Assembly: GCF_012641435.1 (NCBI RefSeq)
Contig: NZ_JABAIJ010000019.1
Span: 1-64,000 of the forward strand
Source of the DNA: Rhizobium sp. P38BS-XIX
GTDB taxonomy: Bacteria; Pseudomonadota; Alphaproteobacteria; Rhizobiales; Rhizobiaceae
Length of the DNA: 64,000 bases
Reading direction: 5' to 3'
Made by a program: the position numbers and the translations under genes. The notes beneath the pieces are model-generated. The model searched no databases. It saw only the letters and a program-made list of their open reading frames with translations, and had not been told where the DNA came from. Shown one piece after another: positions 17,212 to 25,971 of this stretch; the first letter of the stretch is position 1; every line of letters starts with the position of its first letter.

Positions 17212-17874
17212 TTACCTCGGCAAGGCCAGCCTGCGCTCGACGAGACGCATCAGCGCGGCGATGAGGAAGCAGGTTGCGACGTAGAGCGCTGACGTGACCA
17301 TCCAGGTTTCGATGACGCGAAAGCTTTCGACATTGATCTTGCGCGCAGCGAAGGTCAGCTCCGGCACGGCAATGGCGGCGGCAAGCGAGGTATCCTTGAA
17401 CAGCGAGATGATGGTCGAAGACAGCGACGGAAGCACGTTGCGCAGCATCAGCGGTGCGATGATCGACCCACGGATCTGCATCGGCGTCAGGCCGATTGCG
17501 AGACCCGCCTCGGAGAGACCTTTCGGGATCGACAGCAAGCCTGCGCGAAACACTTCGGCCAGATAAGCGCCCGAGTAGATCGAGAGGACCAGCACGAAGC
17601 TTTTGATCTTGTCCAGGCGAAAGCCCATCTGCGGCAACGCGAAGAAGGCGAACAGTACCAGCACCAGGATCGGCAGATTTCGGATCACGGTCACATAGAC
17701 TTGCGCCGGGATCATTGCCGCACGGCTTTTCGACGTCAGCGCGAAGGCGAGGATCAGGCCGATGAGGGCACCAATCAGAATCGATATGATCGCCAGCCCG
17801 AGACTGAGCGCCAGACCACTTATGAGAAAATCGGAGTTGCGCCAGACGGCGGCAAAATTCAGCGTGTAACCCAT
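17212..17874 (-). CDS. Amino-acid ABC transporter permease
   Basis: The 220-residue inner-membrane permease of the HisM/GlnP family has an EAA-type loop at about residues 138-158 (EAGLAIGLTPMQIRG). It is the second membrane subunit of the importer, placed between the substrate-binding protein and the first permease. The substrate is probably a polar amino acid or an amino-acid-like compound, judged from family only. Confidence 0.92.
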   Translation of the reverse strand: MGYTLNFAAVWRNSDFLISGLALSLGLAIISILIGALIGLILAFALTSKSRAAMIPAQVYVTVIRNLPILVLVLFAFFALPQMGFRLDKIKSFVLVLSIYSGAYLAEVFRAGLLSIPKGLSEAGLAIGLTPMQIRGSIIAPLMLRNVLPSLSSTIISLFKDTSLAAAIAVPELTFAARKINVESFRVIETWMVTSALYVATCFLIAALMRLVERRLALPR

Positions 17875-17931
17875 GTCGGGCCGCCCCTTTCAGACTGGCG
17901 GAGCGGGAGGATATCCCGCTCCGCTCGGCCA

Positions 17932-18774
17932 TTACTTGTATTCGACCGGGAAGCCGATCTGCGGCGGGGTCAGGTCCTTGCCGAACCAGGTCTTGTAGGA
18001 CTTGGCATAGCTGTCGAATTCGACGCCGGTCATGGCTTCATGAAGGGCGGTGTTGACGAAGTTCAGCCAATCCTGGTCCCCACGCTTGACGGCGCAGGCA
18101 TAGGTCTGCGGGTTCCAGCCATAGCCGGCGTCCTTGTAGCGACCCGGGTTCTGCGTCATGTACCAGGCGAGCGACGACTGGTCGGTCGCAACCGCATCGG
18201 CACGACCGGATTCCAGCGCCTGGTAGATCAGGTCAACGGATTCGTACTGGTCGACCTTCGCATCCGGAAGGGCGGCGTGAACCATGGATTCTGCGTAGAC
18301 GTTCTGCAGAACCGAGATGGTGACGGACGAACCTGCTGCCTTCAGCGCCGCATAGTCGGCATACTGGCCATCGGCCTTCAGCATCAGGCCGACGCCTTCG
18401 CGATAATAGGGAATGGTGAAGGCCACCTGCTGGGCGCGCTCGCCCGTCACGGTCATGAACTGGCAGGTGATGTCGACCTTGTTGGTGGTGATGTTCGGAA
18501 TACGGGCGTCGGACGACTGGTTCACATACTCGATCTTGTCGGGATCGCCGAACAGTGCCTTGGCGATGATGTGGCCCATGTCGACATCGAAGCCCTGCAG
18601 CTTGTCGTCGGCGCTCTTGAAGTGCCACGGCGCGTTCGTGCTGCCGGTTCCAAGAACGAGATGGCCGCGCGCCAGCACTTCGTCGAGCTTGCTGCCATCG
18701 GCAAGGGCCGGTGTCGTGGACAGGAGTGTTGCGGCAACCAGCGACATAACGCCGGTGCGGAAAGAAATGGTCAT
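17932..18774 (-). CDS. Amino-acid ABC transporter, periplasmic substrate-binding protein
   Basis: The 280-residue SBP_bac_3 protein has a signal peptide with a hydrophobic core at residues 8-20 and probable cleavage after TPALA (about residue 25). LDEVLARGHLVLGTGSTNAPWHF and the GFDVDMGHIIAKAL block are typical of amino-acid binding proteins. It is the first gene of the importer operon, so it defines substrate specificity and should be the most highly expressed gene. The exact ligand cannot be read. Confidence 0.92.
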   Translation of the reverse strand: MTISFRTGVMSLVAATLLSTTPALADGSKLDEVLARGHLVLGTGSTNAPWHFKSADDKLQGFDVDMGHIIAKALFGDPDKIEYVNQSSDARIPNITTNKVDITCQFMTVTGERAQQVAFTIPYYREGVGLMLKADGQYADYAALKAAGSSVTISVLQNVYAESMVHAALPDAKVDQYESVDLIYQALESGRADAVATDQSSLAWYMTQNPGRYKDAGYGWNPQTYACAVKRGDQDWLNFVNTALHEAMTGVEFDSYAKSYKTWFGKDLTPPQIGFPVEYK

Positions 18775-18817
18775 GGTGGTCCCCTTTGGATAAGCGCTTC
18801 CTGATAATCCAATATAT

Positions 18818-18831
18818 CGGACATGTGTCTG
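18818..18831. promoter_or_regulatory. Imperfect palindrome upstream of the amino-acid ABC operon
   Basis: CGGACA-TG-TGTCTG (5 of 6 arm positions pair) lies about 45 bases before the binding-protein start. It could be an IclR operator; only one copy is seen, so support is weak. Confidence 0.3.
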
Positions 18832-18990
18832 TTATCTCGGATAGGTGTATCAAGCGGCACGCTCGCCGACTTGTCAATAGTTTGGCGATCCAAGTGGTGT
18901 GCGTGAAAAACGGCTCGCTATGGTCGCAGAGCCACGTCGGGTGTTGATCAGCGCTGTATGCGCGGGTCGGGACGCCGCTGAAGCGATCAG

Positions 18991-19030
18991 AAATGGACGG
19001 AGACAGTGATTTGGAATCCACCTAGCGTTT
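18991..19030. repeat. Dispersed repeat, copy 1 (possible insertion-sequence remnant)
   Basis: The conserved blocks AAATGGAC, GACAG, GAATC and ACCTAGCGT occur in the same order and spacing as at 63167-63206. Read on the minus strand both copies encode an open frame ending in VSVHF, which suggests the end of a decayed coding element. Confidence 0.4.
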
Positions 19031-19208
19031 GCGGCGGCGAACCAAGAGCAGCATCGACGTGGCGCTTGGCGCAGGCCGATCGCTTTGGCGTCGCTAAACT
19101 AGCGAGATGGTGAAGGCATTGAAGTATCTGTTCGCGCGGGCGGTCGAAGAGGGGGCCAGCTTGGCTTTGAAAGCATGCGCAGCGGTGTAGGAAATTGGAC
19201 CTTTGACG

Positions 19209-19403
19209 ATGGCGGCGGCTGATGATCTTTATGCGGTCCGGCAAGATCCCGATACGAACTGGACGGTTTTTAACAAGGTGACTGGAGAAGTCGCCGAGAT
19301 CGGCGATCTCAAGCTGGTTCGCTTGACCAAGGCTGACGCCGAGGATTTCACGACGTTATTGAACTGGTTGCGATCGAGACGCCTCATATGCGGCAATCTG
19401 TAG
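19209..19403 (+). CDS. Small hypothetical protein (64 aa)
   Basis: A 64-residue acidic protein with mixed helix/strand character (DDLYAVRQDPDTNWTVFNKVTGEVAEIGDLKL...) and no signal or membrane segment. The codon use is rhizobial and the sequence looks protein-like: the DTNWTVFNKVTGEVAEIG stretch resembles a beta hairpin. The Shine-Dalgarno is weak (AGGAAA about 15 bases upstream). I do not recognise a family. It could be real or a chance frame. Confidence 0.45.
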   Translation: MAAADDLYAVRQDPDTNWTVFNKVTGEVAEIGDLKLVRLTKADAEDFTTLLNWLRSRRLICGNL

Positions 19404-19497
19404 ACGCCACAGGTTCGAAGGCGCCATTATGACCGATTGATTGACGATCCTTACGAGCGAGGTCAATGCATTCCCTCGCTCGCGAAAACGATCATGT

Positions 19498-20157
19498 CTA
19501 TTGAAATTGCGTGGTGCCGTCGGCGTTCAGCGTGACATTGCATCTGCTATGGCCGCCGGTGAAATCCACCATTGCGGCATCTATGCTGGCTTGAGTGAAG
19601 TTGATGACAGCGCCCGGCATATAAGTCCCTGTCTGGACATAGAATTTGAGAACGGGCTGGCAGTCCGTGTTGTTCATCGGGTATGCGACGACAAAATTCG
19701 ACAGAATGATGCCGCCATTGGTGGAAACCGCCGATCCAACGTTGTACATTGACGGTGGGGTGAACCCTGGCGTGGTGATGCGAAAAGCCCCTGGCTGAAC
19801 ACCCTGATAACTGACCGGTGCGGAAAGGCCGAGCGGATTCACCGAAGCCATCGTCGAGTCATTCGAATGGCCGCCGTTGATGCCTGCAAGCTCTATAGCG
19901 CGGCTCGCGCTTGCAAATCCGGAAGGCATTCCGACTTGCGGCATGCTGTTCGCCTGCTGGATAGCGGCATGATAATTTTGCTCGACCATGAATGTCATGA
20001 CTGCCCCACTCGTGTCGTAGCTTGCAAGCACCTGAGAAAAAAGGCTGTTTGAATAGGCCTGTCCACCTCCCGAAAAGATCGACGGCTGCTGGAAGAAATA
20101 GAAACTCTGTGTCTGTGGCTGACGATTTTGAACATTGATGGTGAATGTTCCGGCCAT
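19498..20157 (-). CDS. Uncharacterised 219-aa protein
   Basis: I do not recognise a characterised family. The product is rich in Gln, Ser, Asn and Thr, with an N-terminal QTQSFYFFQQPSIFSGG stretch. It has no signal peptide or membrane helix, and the C-terminal half is beta-rich (GGIILSNFVVAYPM, DCQPVLKFYVQTGTY). Two cysteines are present. The ATG at 20157 has AAGGAG nine bases upstream, which supports a real gene. It stands alone, with 345 bases between it and the divergent-side neighbours' promoters. The composition suggests a compact beta-sandwich, but this is only an impression. Confidence 0.7.
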   Translation of the reverse strand: MAGTFTINVQNRQPQTQSFYFFQQPSIFSGGGQAYSNSLFSQVLASYDTSGAVMTFMVEQNYHAAIQQANSMPQVGMPSGFASASRAIELAGINGGHSNDSTMASVNPLGLSAPVSYQGVQPGAFRITTPGFTPPSMYNVGSAVSTNGGIILSNFVVAYPMNNTDCQPVLKFYVQTGTYMPGAVINFTQASIDAAMVDFTGGHSRCNVTLNADGTTQFQ

Positions 20158-20801
20158 GTTCGACAACTCCTTTGGCGTTGAAAATCAAGCAAAGGGTCCC
20201 TCACGGCTGAAAGCGAATGTGCTTGCCGTCTGTTCATCGTCTTTGTCTGAAACCCTCATTCAAGGCATATAACAGCCAATGATCTAAATCAACCTATAGA
20301 TGTTTGTTCTGGTTAAGAGAAAACACGCATTTGGTGTCGTAATTCAGAACGTCTGAGTGAGGCGAAAACTTGCGTCTACCGCTCCAGACAGTAGCCCGCG
20401 AAGCGAAGCTGGTGCCGACTCGGAAAATGCAATCTGGAATCATAGGACAGCAGAAACATGAAACAGGCGTCGACTTGAATTGGTTCAAAGGTGTTTGGTG
20501 TTGATGATAGGCGCCCATTGCGCGTTACGGCTCGCGGCTGCAGTCCGGTAAAAATGCGGATACAAACGTTTTAAATTCGGCATTGCAGGCGGTACGTCGG
20601 ATTTTCGGCAAAACCCTCCCATTTCGACTGGATATGGACGCGAAATCCTATAGTTTCCTCAGAAAATGGTCATCTGTGCAGCCGGGTGAAAGTCAGTTTG
20701 AGTGCTGAAGCTGGCAGGCTTACCTGGGTCGGAGCCACCGAAGGCCATTCGAGTTGCAAAGTCCGTACGCGCCGCGCGTCGTTATACATAGGGAGAATAG
20801 C
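20158..20801. other. Long intergenic region upstream of the aldolase gene
   Basis: About 640 bases separate the divergent hypothetical gene and the class I aldolase gene, and they should hold both promoters. The sequence is more AT-rich around 20240-20340. No reading frame with a ribosome site and no clear palindrome was found. Confidence 0.45.
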
Positions 20802-21698
20802 ATGGCTGACGAAAAGATGATGTCGCAGATGTCTGAGAAGAAGGGCTTCATCGCGGCTCTCGATCAGAGCGGCGGCTCGACACCGGGCGCCCTGCGTCTC
20901 TATGGGATTGCCGATTCAGACTATAGCGGCGATGAGGAAATGTTCCGTCTGATGCATGAAATGCGCGTGCGCATCATGACGGCTCCATCCTTTTCCGGTG
21001 ACAAGGTGATCGGCGCGATCCTGTTCGAAAAGACGATGGATGGTGAAGCGAAAGGCAAGCCCGTTCCGTCCTATCTTTGGGAAGATCGCGGCGTCGTGCC
21101 CTTCCTGAAGGTCGACAAGGGTCTGGCTGCCGAGGAAAACGGTGCACAGGTGATGAAGCCGATGCCGGATCTCGACGCCTTGCTGGCGCGTGCCGTCAAG
21201 AAGGGCATCTTCGGCACCAAGATGCGCTCCGTCATCGCCAATGCCGACAAGACCGGCATTGCCGCCGTGGTCAAGCAGCAGTTCGAAATCGGCCGCCAGA
21301 TTCTCGGCCATGGTCTCATCCCGATCATCGAGCCGGAAGTCTCCATCAAGAGCCCGACCAAGGCTGAGGCTGAAGCCATCCTGCGTGATGAGATCGCACG
21401 CAGCCTCGATGCTCTGCCGGCTGGCGAGAAGGTCATGCTGAAGCTCACCATTCCGACGGTCGCGGATTTCTACAAGCCGCTGGTCGAGCATAAGGCCGTT
21501 GCCCGCGTCGTCGCCCTGTCTGGTGGCTATACCCGCAGCGATGCCTGTGAAAAGCTCAGTCACAACCATGGCATGATCGCCAGCTTCTCGCGCGCCCTGA
21601 CCGAGGATCTGCGCGTATCGATGAGCGATGCCGAATTTGACGCCAGCCTCGGAAAGACCATCGACGAGATCTATACCGCGAGCGTCGTGAAGGCTTGA
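20802..21698 (+). CDS. fda: Class I fructose-bisphosphate aldolase
   Basis: The 298-residue Schiff-base aldolase cleaves fructose 1,6-bisphosphate into glyceraldehyde 3-phosphate and dihydroxyacetone phosphate. GFIAALDQSGGSTPGAL at the N terminus, KMRSVI, EPEV and Lys214 in MLKLTIPT (the Schiff-base lysine) match the bacterial class I Fda of about 296 residues. The ATG at 20802 follows GGGAG; an upstream in-frame start at 20754 lacks family similarity. A hairpin after the stop suggests a monocistronic message. Next to it lies an L-glyceraldehyde-3-phosphate reductase-like gene, so both act on triose phosphates. Confidence 0.94.
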   Translation: MADEKMMSQMSEKKGFIAALDQSGGSTPGALRLYGIADSDYSGDEEMFRLMHEMRVRIMTAPSFSGDKVIGAILFEKTMDGEAKGKPVPSYLWEDRGVVPFLKVDKGLAAEENGAQVMKPMPDLDALLARAVKKGIFGTKMRSVIANADKTGIAAVVKQQFEIGRQILGHGLIPIIEPEVSIKSPTKAEAEAILRDEIARSLDALPAGEKVMLKLTIPTVADFYKPLVEHKAVARVVALSGGYTRSDACEKLSHNHGMIASFSRALTEDLRVSMSDAEFDASLGKTIDEIYTASVVKA

Positions 21699-21708
21699 TC
21701 GGCTCGCA

Positions 21709-21737
21709 GCGCCGGGTTCGAAAAAGGAATCCGGCGC
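21709..21737. terminator. Hairpin after the aldolase gene
   Basis: GCGCCGGGTTC / GAATCCGGCGC is an 11-bp stem with one G-U pair and a GAAAAAG loop, beginning 11 bases after the stop codon. No strong T run follows. Confidence 0.5.
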
Positions 21738-21963
21738 CCGCGCTCTTTCGCCGGGGCAGCGCAAACCGTGCTAAGGCGCTAGCTGATCGATGAGGCCCGC
21801 GGCGGCCCCGGCTTCAGCCAAAAGCGCGGATGATGAGCGTAGCTGCGGCCGCTCGTTTTGATACATCTGTGAACTCGATTCATTGAAGCTGTGAAGCTGG
21901 CTCATTTGAGGCCGAGCTGATCGCGGTCTATCTTCTGTTCAAGCAATTCAGAAAGGTAGACCC

Positions 21964-22989
21964 ATGCATATTCCAGCACAAAACAGATATGACGGTATCT
22001 CGTACCGCAGAAGCGGCGCTTCCGGACTTCAGCTGCCGCCCATCTCGCTTGGCCTCTGGCAGAACTTCGGCGGAGCCGACGTCTTCGAAACCGGCCGTGC
22101 TGTCATCCGAAGGGCGTTCGATCGCGGTGTGACGCATTTCGATCTCGCCAACAATTACGGACCTCCCTATGGATCGGCCGAAGAGAATTTTGGCATTATC
22201 CTCAAGAAGGATTTCGCCAATTATCGTGATGAGATGGTCATTTCGACCAAGGCTGGATGGGACATGTGGCCCGGCCCCTATGGTCTCGGTGGATCTCGCA
22301 AGCATGTGCTTGCTTCCCTCGACCAGAGCCTGCGCCGCATGAAGCTCGATTATGTCGATATCTTCTATTCGCATCGCCCGACGGAAGATGTTCCGCTGGA
22401 AGAGACGGTGGGTGCTCTCGTCCAGATGGTGCGTCAGGGCAAGGCGCTTTACGTCGGTATTTCCTCCTATGGTCCCGAGCGGACGCGCAAGGCTTATGAG
22501 TTGTTGAAGCAGGAAGGCATTCCGCTGCTGATCCACCAGCCTTCGTATTCGATGGTCAATCGCTGGGTCGAGGAAGGTCTTCTCGATACGCTTTCAGAGC
22601 TGGGCGTCGGCTGCATTGCCTTCTCGCCACTGGCGCAGGGACTTCTGACGTCGAAATATCTGAGCGGCATTCCGTCGGATGCTCGTGTGGCACGCGGTTC
22701 TTCCTTCAGCGATCGGTTGCTCAAGCCGGAAGTGCTGGAAAAGGTGCGCAGCCTGAACGCAATCGCCGAACGTCGCGGGCAGTCTCTGGCCCAGATGGCG
22801 ATCGCCTGGACGTTGCGAAACCCTGCAGTGACCTCATCGCTGATCGGCGCTCGCAATGTGGAGCAGTTGGATGACTCTCTGGATGCGTTGAAGAACCTTT
22901 CGTTCTCGGCGGAAGAACTCAAGGAGATCGACGGTTTCGCGACCGAAAGCGGCATCGACCTCTGGCGCGCGCAGTCTGCGAAGCTCTAA
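21964..22989 (+). CDS. gpr: Aldo/keto reductase, L-glyceraldehyde 3-phosphate reductase type (Gpr/YghZ)
   Basis: The 341-residue NADPH-dependent reductase closely resembles E. coli YghZ/Gpr. THFDLANNYGPPYGSAEENFG near residues 57-77 carries the catalytic Asp and Tyr, STKAGWDMWPGPYG the lysine, and LLIHQPSYSMVNRWVE and GCIAFSPLAQGLLT follow. Gpr reduces L-glyceraldehyde 3-phosphate, a stray triose phosphate, to glycerol 3-phosphate, and also acts on methylglyoxal. AAAGG precedes the ATG. Its position just after the class I aldolase gene fits a role in triose-phosphate clean-up. Confidence 0.88.
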   Translation: MHIPAQNRYDGISYRRSGASGLQLPPISLGLWQNFGGADVFETGRAVIRRAFDRGVTHFDLANNYGPPYGSAEENFGIILKKDFANYRDEMVISTKAGWDMWPGPYGLGGSRKHVLASLDQSLRRMKLDYVDIFYSHRPTEDVPLEETVGALVQMVRQGKALYVGISSYGPERTRKAYELLKQEGIPLLIHQPSYSMVNRWVEEGLLDTLSELGVGCIAFSPLAQGLLTSKYLSGIPSDARVARGSSFSDRLLKPEVLEKVRSLNAIAERRGQSLAQMAIAWTLRNPAVTSSLIGARNVEQLDDSLDALKNLSFSAEELKEIDGFATESGIDLWRAQSAKL

Positions 22990-23002
22990 GATTGCAATGA
23001 CG

Positions 23003-23023
23003 GCCCCCGGCTTGTCCGGGGGC
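23003..23023. terminator. GC-rich hairpin between convergent gpr and lysR
   Basis: GCCCCCGG / CCGGGGGC forms a perfect 8-bp stem with a 5-nt loop, 13 bases after the gpr stop. No T run follows. Confidence 0.45.
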
Positions 23024-23047
23024 ACTCACGCCGAGAAAGCTAGGCCC

Positions 23048-23974
23048 TCAAGGTCGCTCGCTAAGTCTGGCCAAGCCGCTTCGAGCCCTGATGATATTGA
23101 TGAGGGTGCGAAGTGCGGGATGATTGTGGCGCCGGCTGCTATAATACATGTAGAATGGCGCGCCCTCGGCCGCGAAATCTTCCAGGACTTGCTGCAAGCT
23201 GCCATCTTCAAGTTCGCTCTCGATGCGGGCTCGCAGGAGATAGGCCAGACCAAGTCCGTCCCGCGCCGCTGAAATCGTGGTGGCCGTGTCGTTGATGGTG
23301 ATCAGGCCGGGCACCCGCAGCCGCTGCTCCTCCGCACCCGTTCCAAGCTCCCATCGAAATGCCGTGTTGTCGCCCAACTGAAGCTGCACGCACTTATGCC
23401 GTTGCAGATCGCTCGGCGTCGCGGGCACGCCGTGTTCCGCAAGATAGGCTGGCGAGCCCGCAACCACCCAGCGCTGTGGGCCGGTCAACGGAACAGCGAT
23501 CATGTCCTCCGGCACATGATCGCCATATCGCATTCCGGCGTCGTAGCCTTCGGCGACAATATCTATCGGCCGATCGTCGACAACGATGGTCAGGCGGACA
23601 TCCGGGCACTGTTTCGCGAATTCCGGCAAGGACGGCGTTATCAGCAGATGTGCGGCGTCGCGAAAAACATTAAGCTTCAGCTCGCCGAAACGTCCGCTCC
23701 CCGGCGCTTCGAGATCCTCGATTGCAGCGCCGATCAGGTCGAACCCATCCTCCAGCCGTCGCGCCAGCTTTTGGCCGAGATCCGTTGGGGAAACGGCCCT
23801 GCTTGTCCTGTTCAACACCTTCGCGCCCAGCCGGGATTCGAGCCGTCGCATGGCATGACTGACGGCCGAGGCGGTCAATCCCAGCTCGATGGCGGCCGCC
23901 GTAAAGCTTCCCCTTCTGACGATCGTCAGGAACGTGTTCAGGTCTGCAAGGTCGGTACGCTGAAGTCCGGGCAT
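23048..23974 (-). CDS. LysR family transcriptional regulator
   Basis: The 308-residue LysR-type protein has its winged HTH at about residues 8-65 (FLTIVRRGSFTAAAIELGLTASAVSHAMRRLE) and the effector-binding domain at about 90-300. The ATG at 23974 was preferred over the longer frame to 24022 because it sits just before the HTH. It is convergent with the aldo/keto reductase gene and divergent from the hscC operon (278 bases between starts), so its target could be either or elsewhere; no palindrome pair identifies it. Confidence 0.88.
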   Translation of the reverse strand: MPGLQRTDLADLNTFLTIVRRGSFTAAAIELGLTASAVSHAMRRLESRLGAKVLNRTSRAVSPTDLGQKLARRLEDGFDLIGAAIEDLEAPGSGRFGELKLNVFRDAAHLLITPSLPEFAKQCPDVRLTIVVDDRPIDIVAEGYDAGMRYGDHVPEDMIAVPLTGPQRWVVAGSPAYLAEHGVPATPSDLQRHKCVQLQLGDNTAFRWELGTGAEEQRLRVPGLITINDTATTISAARDGLGLAYLLRARIESELEDGSLQQVLEDFAAEGAPFYMYYSSRRHNHPALRTLINIIRARSGLARLSERP

Positions 23975-24252
23975 GATCTTATCTCTTCGACTGCGCTCGC
24001 GCCGCTGAAGCGGGCGGAGCACCCTATCCTATCCCTTGTCGCAGTTCCTATCCAAATTCAGCACAGGGAAGATTGGGCTGTGAAGATCTGCGCCATCGTG
24101 CGGAAAGAAATTGACCCTCATGGGTTGAAATTTCGCATGCGCGCATAGATTCTGCCGGGATAATATTGCCGTTTAGTCTGCCTATAAACGGCGCATTTCA
24201 TCGACATTCTGCCGAAGGCCCCCATGCCCGACGATATTCAAGTTTGCGGCCC

Positions 24253-25971
24253 ATGATTATCGGAATTGATCTTGGCACGACGAATAGTCTGGCCTCCGTC
24301 TGGCGTGACGGCGAAGCAACGCTTGTGCCCAATTCCTTGGGGGAGGTGCTGACACCGTCGGTCGTCAGTCTGGATCGCAATGGCGATATTCTGGTCGGAG
24401 CTGCTGCGCGGGAGCGCATGGTCAGCCATCCCCAGCATTCGGCCGCTGTGTTCAAGCGAATGATGGGAACCGGCCGAACGTCAACGCTTGGCGATCGGTC
24501 CTTTCGCGCCGAGGAGCTGTCCTCCCTTGTGTTGAGGGCCTTGAAGGCCGATGCAGAAGCCTTTCTTGGAATGCCAGTCGAAGAAGCCGTCATCACGGTG
24601 CCGGCCTATTTCAACGATGCGCAGCGCAAGGCGACCAAGATTGCCGGCGAGCTCGCCGGATTGCGCGTCGAGCGCGTGCTCAACGAGCCGACCGCAGCGG
24701 CATTGGCCTACGGATTGCACGAACAGCAGGCCGGCCGCGACGGCAAAATTCTGGTCTTCGACCTTGGAGGCGGCACGTTCGACGTGTCGGTCATCGATCT
24801 GTTTGACGGCGTCATGGAGGTCAGGGCGACGGCCGGCGACAACTTCCTTGGCGGGGAAGATTTCGATTCAGCCATCATGGACTGGTTCCGGGAGACAGCC
24901 CGGATCGATATCCCCTTGCAGGATGATGCGAGTTCCTCCGGCTCTTCGGCGCATATGCGCTTGCGTCGCGCAGCCGAACAGGCTCGGCGTGCGCTTGGCG
25001 TTGAAGATCAGGCCGTGATGGAATTTGAGATCGACGGCCGTACGGCGAAAGCGGTTCTCGATGCGGCAACGTTCTTGCGCATCAGCGAGCCGCTGCTTGA
25101 TCGTCTTAGAAAGCCTGTCGCGCGCGCTCTGGCCGACAGCCGCATCCGCCGCGAAGACCTCTCGCATATCGTCCTTGCCGGCGGTGCGACGCGGATGCCT
25201 GCGGTGCGAAAGCTTGCGGCCACGCTGTTCGGCCGCTTTCCGCTCCAGACCATCGACCCGGACCGCGTGGTCGCACTTGGCGCAGCCGTTCAGGCCGGCC
25301 TGAAGACGCGCGACAAGGCGCTTTCCGATGTCGTTCTGACTGATGTTGCGCCCTACACGCTCGGTATCGAGGTGGTGGAATCCTTCGGTGGCGGAAGCGC
25401 AAGCGGGCGGCTGCTGCCGATCATCGAACGCAATACGGTGGTTCCCGTCAGCCGCGTGCAGACGGTGACGCCGGTTCATGATTTCCAGCCGCAGGTCAAT
25501 GTCCGGATCTATCAGGGCGAAAGCCGTCTGGTGAAAGACAATATCCCGCTCGGCAAGCTGATGCTCGAGCTTCAGCCACGCCGCAGGGAGGAGCAAACGA
25601 TCGAGGTGCGGTTCACCTACGACATCAACGGTCTACTCGAAGTTTCCGCCCGCAGCATGATCGATGGTGTCGCCGAACGTATTATTATCGAGCAGCACGC
25701 CGGCGTGCTAAGCGCGGACGAGATCAAGGAAAAGATGGCGGCTCTGGCGCACCTGAAGTTGCCGGCGCGTGAGGCGGCGCGAAACAGGTTGCTGCTGGCA
25801 CGCGCCGAGCGCGCTTATGAGGAGAGCCTGGGTTCGCATCGCGAGGAACTCGCGCGGTGCATCGCTCATTTCGAGGCCGCGCTGGCCAATGAGGAACAAC
25901 AGGCGGCCGCAATGAGCGGGGCGGAACTCGAAGCTATGATCGACAGAATTGAAGCGGCGCAGAAACGATGA
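24253..25971 (+). CDS. hscC: Hsp70-family chaperone, HscC type
   Basis: The 572-residue Hsp70 is shorter than DnaK (about 640) and close in length to E. coli HscC (556). The ATPase domain shows IGIDLGTTNSLASVW (3-17), the phosphate-2 block ILVFDLGGGTFDVSVID (166-182) and LNEPTAAALAYG (143-154). The substrate domain ends without the DnaK EEVD-like tail, in a charged helical lid. The ATG at 24253 begins right at the IGIDLG strand, so upstream frame extension is unlikely. It opens a four-gene operon, followed by a membrane J-like protein (4-nt overlap), a DUF1266 protein and an L,D-transpeptidase. In E. coli hscC is also next to djlB/djlC and DUF1266 genes, so the partnership is conserved. Confidence 0.9.
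   Translation: MIIGIDLGTTNSLASVWRDGEATLVPNSLGEVLTPSVVSLDRNGDILVGAAARERMVSHPQHSAAVFKRMMGTGRTSTLGDRSFRAEELSSLVLRALKADAEAFLGMPVEEAVITVPAYFNDAQRKATKIAGELAGLRVERVLNEPTAAALAYGLHEQQAGRDGKILVFDLGGGTFDVSVIDLFDGVMEVRATAGDNFLGGEDFDSAIMDWFRETARIDIPLQDDASSSGSSAHMRLRRAAEQARRALGVEDQAVMEFEIDGRTAKAVLDAATFLRISEPLLDRLRKPVARALADSRIRREDLSHIVLAGGATRMPAVRKLAATLFGRFPLQTIDPDRVVALGAAVQAGLKTRDKALSDVVLTDVAPYTLGIEVVESFGGGSASGRLLPIIERNTVVPVSRVQTVTPVHDFQPQVNVRIYQGESRLVKDNIPLGKLMLELQPRRREEQTIEVRFTYDINGLLEVSARSMIDGVAERIIIEQHAGVLSADEIKEKMAALAHLKLPAREAARNRLLLARAERAYEESLGSHREELARCIAHFEAALANEEQQAAAMSGAELEAMIDRIEAAQKR

Larger units (their letters stand above)
18775..19208. other. Intergenic region with operon promoter and a possible IS-end remnant
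   Basis: The left part carries the promoter of the leftward ABC operon. At 18991-19030 there is a motif that recurs, at identical spacing, at 63167-63206. No convincing gene is seen; the short frames here lack ribosome sites. Confidence 0.5.
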
